Of a stretch of 64,000 nucleotides of DNA, positions 41,501 to 47,500 are shown piece after piece. Both the position numbers and the translations under genes were made by a program. Source of the DNA: Patiria miniata (Eukaryota > Echinodermata > Asteroidea > Valvatida > Asterinidae); the NCBI RefSeq assembly GCF_015706575.1, contig NW_024037063.1, positions 18,724,927 to 18,788,926 on the forward strand, read 5' to 3'. The notes under the pieces are model-generated. The model did no database searches and had not been told where the DNA came from. It worked only from the letters and a program-made list of their open reading frames with translations. Numbering within the stretch: position 1 is the first letter of the stretch; each line of letters opens with the position of its first letter.

Positions 41501-44500
41501 TTAGCTGGCCATTTGGAGGCATGTCTCTCATGTAGTAGAAGCTCAAACCTGCTCCCCATTCATAAATTCCTGTTGTCCATATAAGGCAAAAATTCCTCCA
41601 CTGTATGGTCTGTGTACAACCGGGTAAGCTGGCCATATGGAGGCATGTCTTGTGTAGTAGAAGCTCAATCCTGCTCCCATTCATAAATTCCTGTTGTCTA
41701 TATAAGGCAAAATAAGGTTTTTGGAGTTGTTTTAGTCAGGTCCAAGTAGCTGACCAGAAATTCCAATTGACAATTTCTTGTTTGTGTACAAATGGGTCAG
41801 CTGGCCACGATGCATATGTGTAGTAAAAGCTCAATCCTGCTCCCATTCATAAATTCCTATTGTCCATATAAGGCAAAATAAGGTTTTTGGAGTTGTTTTA
41901 GTCAGGTCCAAGTAGCTGACCAGAAATTCCAATTGACAATTTCTTGTTTGTGTACAAATGGGTCAGCTGGCCACGATGCATGTCTTGTGTAGTAAACGCT
42001 CAATCCTGCTCCCATTCATAAATACCTATTGTCCATATATGGCATAAAGGTTTTTGGAGTTGTTTTGGTCAAGTCCAAGTACCTGTCCAGAAGTTCCCAT
42101 TGAAAATTTCTCCACCATTAGAACAATCATCAATTGCAGACATGTTCATAGTTGCATCGCGAATAAACACATACTGAACAATCGAGTGCTCGGCGTTCAT
42201 CTGCGTTAGTTTTTTTTTGAATTGTGTTAATCACGTCCACGGGAATAGGATAAAATCCAGCGCAGTGATGCTCGAAGAAGATAAGCGGAAAAGACGTCAC
42301 TTCACAGATAAGATCGCTGTTGCTACCGGCAAACACATGTAGTTGCTACCGTCTCAATGACAATGTCGTCAACAGCAGACTTTCCATGGCAGAACACATT
42401 AATCATTAATGTCAGTCGTGCTTTCTAGCTACATAAACATTTACAACACGATCACAACGATGCAAAGGCATACCTGCATAGATAGGTACACGAACAAATA
42501 CTGTTTCTTGATTTTTGATACAAGCATGCCAAATTGCGACTGTCAATAATTTACTAGTGTCTGGCATCTCCAGCCTACTCAAACACAATGGCCGCGTTGA
42601 TTTGCGTTTCCATGGCAATTTAGTCACGCTACGATGGTTCCATGGTAGATGTATGTAGGCCGAGTGCTGTACAGGGGATCAATATCTGAAAAGAGGTCAA
42701 GATTGTTCTATATAGGGCGACCTCATTATGTCAACGTGATGGAGTGGTAGGTACAGGTATGCTCACAATGATTACAATCGCACATTTAAGCGGACAAATA
42801 TTCGATAAAGAAGACAAGGTTACCTTTTGCATTCTGCTGCTTTTAAAGGTAACGTACAACATTTGCTTTTGCTGTAATTTTCAGAAATGGATGGATTTGG
42901 GGGTCAGTGCATGTGTTTGATAGCAAATAGTGTTACACTGACGAGTTTAAAGTTTTGTGTTCATAGATGCTGGAAAAATTAAGGAGAAAAAAAATCTGTT
43001 TAGGTAGTCTGGTTCCCGACCCCACTCAGACGAAACGGAGTAATTGATGGACGTCAGGGAATTGTCAGGTCAAGGAACCAGACTAGCTTGCTTGTAAACA
43101 CCCGTTCACAGAACTGATAACAAAGAAAATATTGGCTAACTACATGTACATTTGGTATATGGGGGGCAAAACATGTATTTGAAAAAAATGCAGTTTTTTT
43201 ACGAAAGACCATCATTGGAAATTTACACAAAAATTCCACTTTTCTTGAAAATGACAGTACACCAGGTGCCATGCTTGAGACTATTATTCACTTACAGTCA
43301 AGTAAGGTGTTTCTTAATAATTTGTTAGTTTTGTTTTTTTGAGGTTTCAAAATGTAATTTAGCACATTACCCTTAAACTGAACATGTCTACATTTACGTA
43401 CATTGTGGCGCTACTATAGTTTTCCAGGGAAGTTTTATTTTTTTATACAATTTCTTTTGACTCGTGTCATCAACAATCCCCGTTTTCTCCAAACAAATAA
43501 ATAAACATCTTCAGATTTAGTTTTTTTCTCCTACTACATCTTTTATTTTTTTTTTTTAACAGTATTTTAATTTGATCTTGAAATATTCATTAATTTATTG
43601 TTTATTGTTTAATGTATTTATTTCACAATCAGCCAAATTAACAATTATGAAATATTGAACATTTTTTCATATATTTGTAATTAGTTTTTGTCTATCAAAC
43701 CAGAATGGAATTATTGTGAAGTAATAATTCAATTGCTGAACATGGGCCAATTGTTTTGGTCAATGTCTCATTCAAAAATGATTTACTTTTGTATCATCAA
43801 TATTAGGTTTTGCCCTTCACCGACGTATAAACACTGTATACTCAGTGTGTTACCTCCCGACTGAAAGTTGGAAAAATCACTCAGATGGGACTCGAACCCA
43901 CGACCTCCTGGTATTTTAAATACTTTTCCATATTATAAATACTTTTGTATCAATTACTAGAAACAAATAGCCATTTAGATAAGGAATCTATTTTTCAGAA
44001 TGAAACTCGAAAATAGTTGGGGGAACATTACAATCCAGTGGGCTTTAACAATAATCATTTATTCACTTCTGAAGTCTTAATATTTCCCGTTTTTCGAATA
44101 ATTCATATCTTTTAATGTTTGTTAGTCCATATTTTTGCAATTTAGCATTATTCCACAAAACTGTGGGTTTTTTTAGAGGCCAAAAAAAAAAATAGTTCTG
44201 CTTCCGGTTTCCCTACCTACCCTATTCTGACTTGCCCTACCCTAATTTTTTTTTTATGGGAAAGATGAGAAAAAAACACCCAAAACCATCAATTTCTACC
44301 TTTTAGCCTTGACAACACGCAGACGCCTCCATATGATCAATACACACAAAAAAATTGCCCCCCAAAAAAATTATTTCCCTACCTACCTACCCTATTTTCA
44401 AATGCCATGTAATCGGAAGCAGAACTATTTTTTTTTTTGGCCTAAATAATCCATCACTGAATTGAACTGAATTTCACAGCAAAAAGCAGAAAAGCAAATT

Positions 44501-47500
44501 ACAGGTATAGACATAGTTATTGAATAAAATAAAATAAATTCAAATATAAAAGGTGCTCATAAATAATAAAAAATAAAATTTAATGAAAACCAACCTTTTG
44601 GTTTCATTTTTAAATTATCCTATAAAGACCATCTGTCACCATACATGTATACATGTGTACATTGTACTTGGCCTACACAGAGCCTCATTTTGAAGCGCCG
44701 TGGCAAACAATTGTCATAATGTAATTAAGGAGCATACTAATCATATTGTCAAGGGCATCCTCTTTTTTTTCTATTGTTCTCATATTTTTTGGCCGTTGAA
44801 GTATTGTCAGTCGCTTTGCAAAACAAAACAAAATCATGACAACAAAATCGCACATGGCACCATATGGACAGCCCAATAAAAATTGTTAATTGACCTATTG
44901 CCAGTTGGCCACGCCCTTTGGACAACCCTAGGGGGGGGGGGGAGGGGACGACCCCTTCAGCTGTTTCAAGTATTGTCAGTCGGTTTGCAAAACAATGACG
45001 CGCCGTGAAAACTGAATTTCCCCATTATATATAGTGTACACAATGCGGAATTACCATTGGTGCATATATGAATAATTAATTAGCCATAATTCCAAAACCC
45101 TTTAAAGCTATAGTCCATCATTTGCAGCCATCCGAAAAATAACTGGCGTAATTACTGTTGAAAAACAAACTTGGTTGAAAGATAGTAAGGGAACTAAACT
45201 CCCTGTGAAATTATTCTTTCTGGGAAGCTGTCATTTTGAAGAAATCAACGAAAGAAGGCATTTCCAACGGTGATTCTTAAGAAGCACCGTAGGAAAATTT
45301 AAATTAGTAGTTCGTTTTGTTATTCAGCGCAGCGCGCACAAGTATTGGAACGACGCACACGCGCGCGCGGTTGTTATAATTCGTCGGATCAGTGCGCGAC
45401 GCCGCGTATAGCTGCAATTCAAAACAATTCAAAACATGATTCAGTAACTTTTGATTTGAAATTGAGATCTTAGAATGCTGCTTTTCTCAGAATGTACAGC
45501 TGAAGCTTAGCTGAAACTTCATCAGGTTAGTTGCTCAGTATCCTTCATTAGATTTTGAACACTTTTGTTGCTTCAAACGAACAAAATGCACTAATTACAA
45601 ATGATGGACTATAGCTTTAACCTATAGTCATGACATTTCTTGGGTATGTTCATATTAAGTTGTTCTATGCATGAACCAAGTTTCATAATTTTTTGTCTCT
45701 TGATGGCCGAGATCTGGGGGGGGGGGGGGGGGAGGGGGAGGGCGGCCTGGTGAGTGTTTTACAATCCTACCGTTAAATGTTCTTTCCAATTAAAAGTTTG
45801 TTTGAAACATGTTTTATAATCCAATTGGGTGCATTAAAGTGTGTAATGTCCCTTTAGAGCTACAGTGCATCATTGATGGGTATAAATATACATAATTTGC
45901 ACTTATAAGGCTTCTTTCTAGCAGTTTCTTTGTTAACAATACATCAAATTAAAATTAACAGTACAAACTACACTGCTGATTTAAACCGAGGGGGGGGGGG
46001 ACAAATTTTATTTCCCCGAACGACATAACCGAATGGGGTGCAGGCTAGGAGGTTTTGGACTTTACTTCCCTAAAAACATGAGAAAAAAAAATATAAAGAA
46101 AAATAGAACTGAATTCCAACCTGATGAAATTTGGACTTTATTTCCCTTAAAAAAACCCATCCTACATAGCCACAAATTAGAGAAGAAACAAACTTGGGAA
46201 AATGTGATTTCGAACACCCTCTGATCTCAAAACCATGGCAGTATCCAGCTGAGCCATCGGAGAGCGCGACAGACTATAATTCCTGGCATTATATACCTGC
46301 ATATGTATAATAAAAGTATAGTAGAGGGCGCTCAACAACCATCCATACGATGTTGTTTTGGAAAAACAATTTGCATGGGGGAGGGGAGGAGTGTATATTT
46401 GGAATGAATGTATTATTCAGACGCCACTTCAGCGGCTGTGTACAAAGTCTCTGGAGAGTCAAGTCAAGAATAGTTTCAAAGTATTTCTTAACAGAATTGG
46501 AAATGTTTTGCAGTCCCAGATTCATGTCTTTTCAAAATTTTCCCAAAGACTGATCTTCATTGAGAGGATAGGGGGCCTATACAATAAAAAAAAAAGTGGC
46601 GTAAGGATGCAACATTTTTTTTCTGTATATTTTCATCACGAACCGATCCCCAGTCGTTTTTGCTCTTGTAGTTGTACGTACCATAGTGTATTTGCACTGG
46701 ACTGAACATGCACAGTGAATGTTTGTGGGAGCTAAACATTTTAAGTTTGAGAAACCCTTGTCTGGTTCTGTGCTAGCCCCATAAAGATGATAAGTGTGGC
46801 TCAAATACTGGACTTCCTCTGTACTGTGAGCCACACATCGGTCATACGCTGTTTTGGGGAAAGTCGACTTTGAGCAAAATCTAAATCGAGATTGTTTTTG
46901 TCATGGAAGAGATATACCTGTTTGTGTTTACTAAAATAAAATGTATTGAACAATGTTAAAACCACATCATATAATAATAATAATAATAATAATAATAAAT
47001 TAAAATCTATAGGCTATTGCGCAGTCTAAAATGATCAAACGCGCATTACATAAAAAAAACACGGACATTACACTAGTTAAAAACAAGAAAAATAAATTAT
47101 AATCAGTGAAAACCTATCCAAAACTTGGAAAATAAGATAAACAAATTGTGCACAAGAATTCTTGAAAACAATCATGACAAATGAATATCAGTTGCCTAAA
47201 CAGAACACACTATGATTTCATTGGAGTGGCATCAGCATGATCAACTGAAAAGAAACAGTTAACAATGGTTAGGCCTACCTAAATTTAAAACAATAATAAA
47301 GCCTCTGGCTCTGTACTGAAAACGTCACACTTTGTTTACCTGTCATGCCTGTGCGCTTTTCTACGAAACCGTCGTCCACCGGGCTCTAGAACTGGTCAAA
47401 CACACATGTAATGATGTATGTTACTAACTATGTAAACAAAGCGTGACGTCATCAGTACTGAGGTTGTAACTAGTCATGCTAGTTATGCTGTCACAAGCTG

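Noticed and set aside
41436-41684. 82-residue open frame with an internal duplication
   Set aside because: The duplication is that of the DNA tandem unit; nothing suggests coding.
46577-46834. Open frame [15 protein letters not shown] resembling 51708-51983
   Set aside because: Both are minus-strand frames across a short dispersed repeat; the second is antisense to POLRMT exon 3 and its intron.
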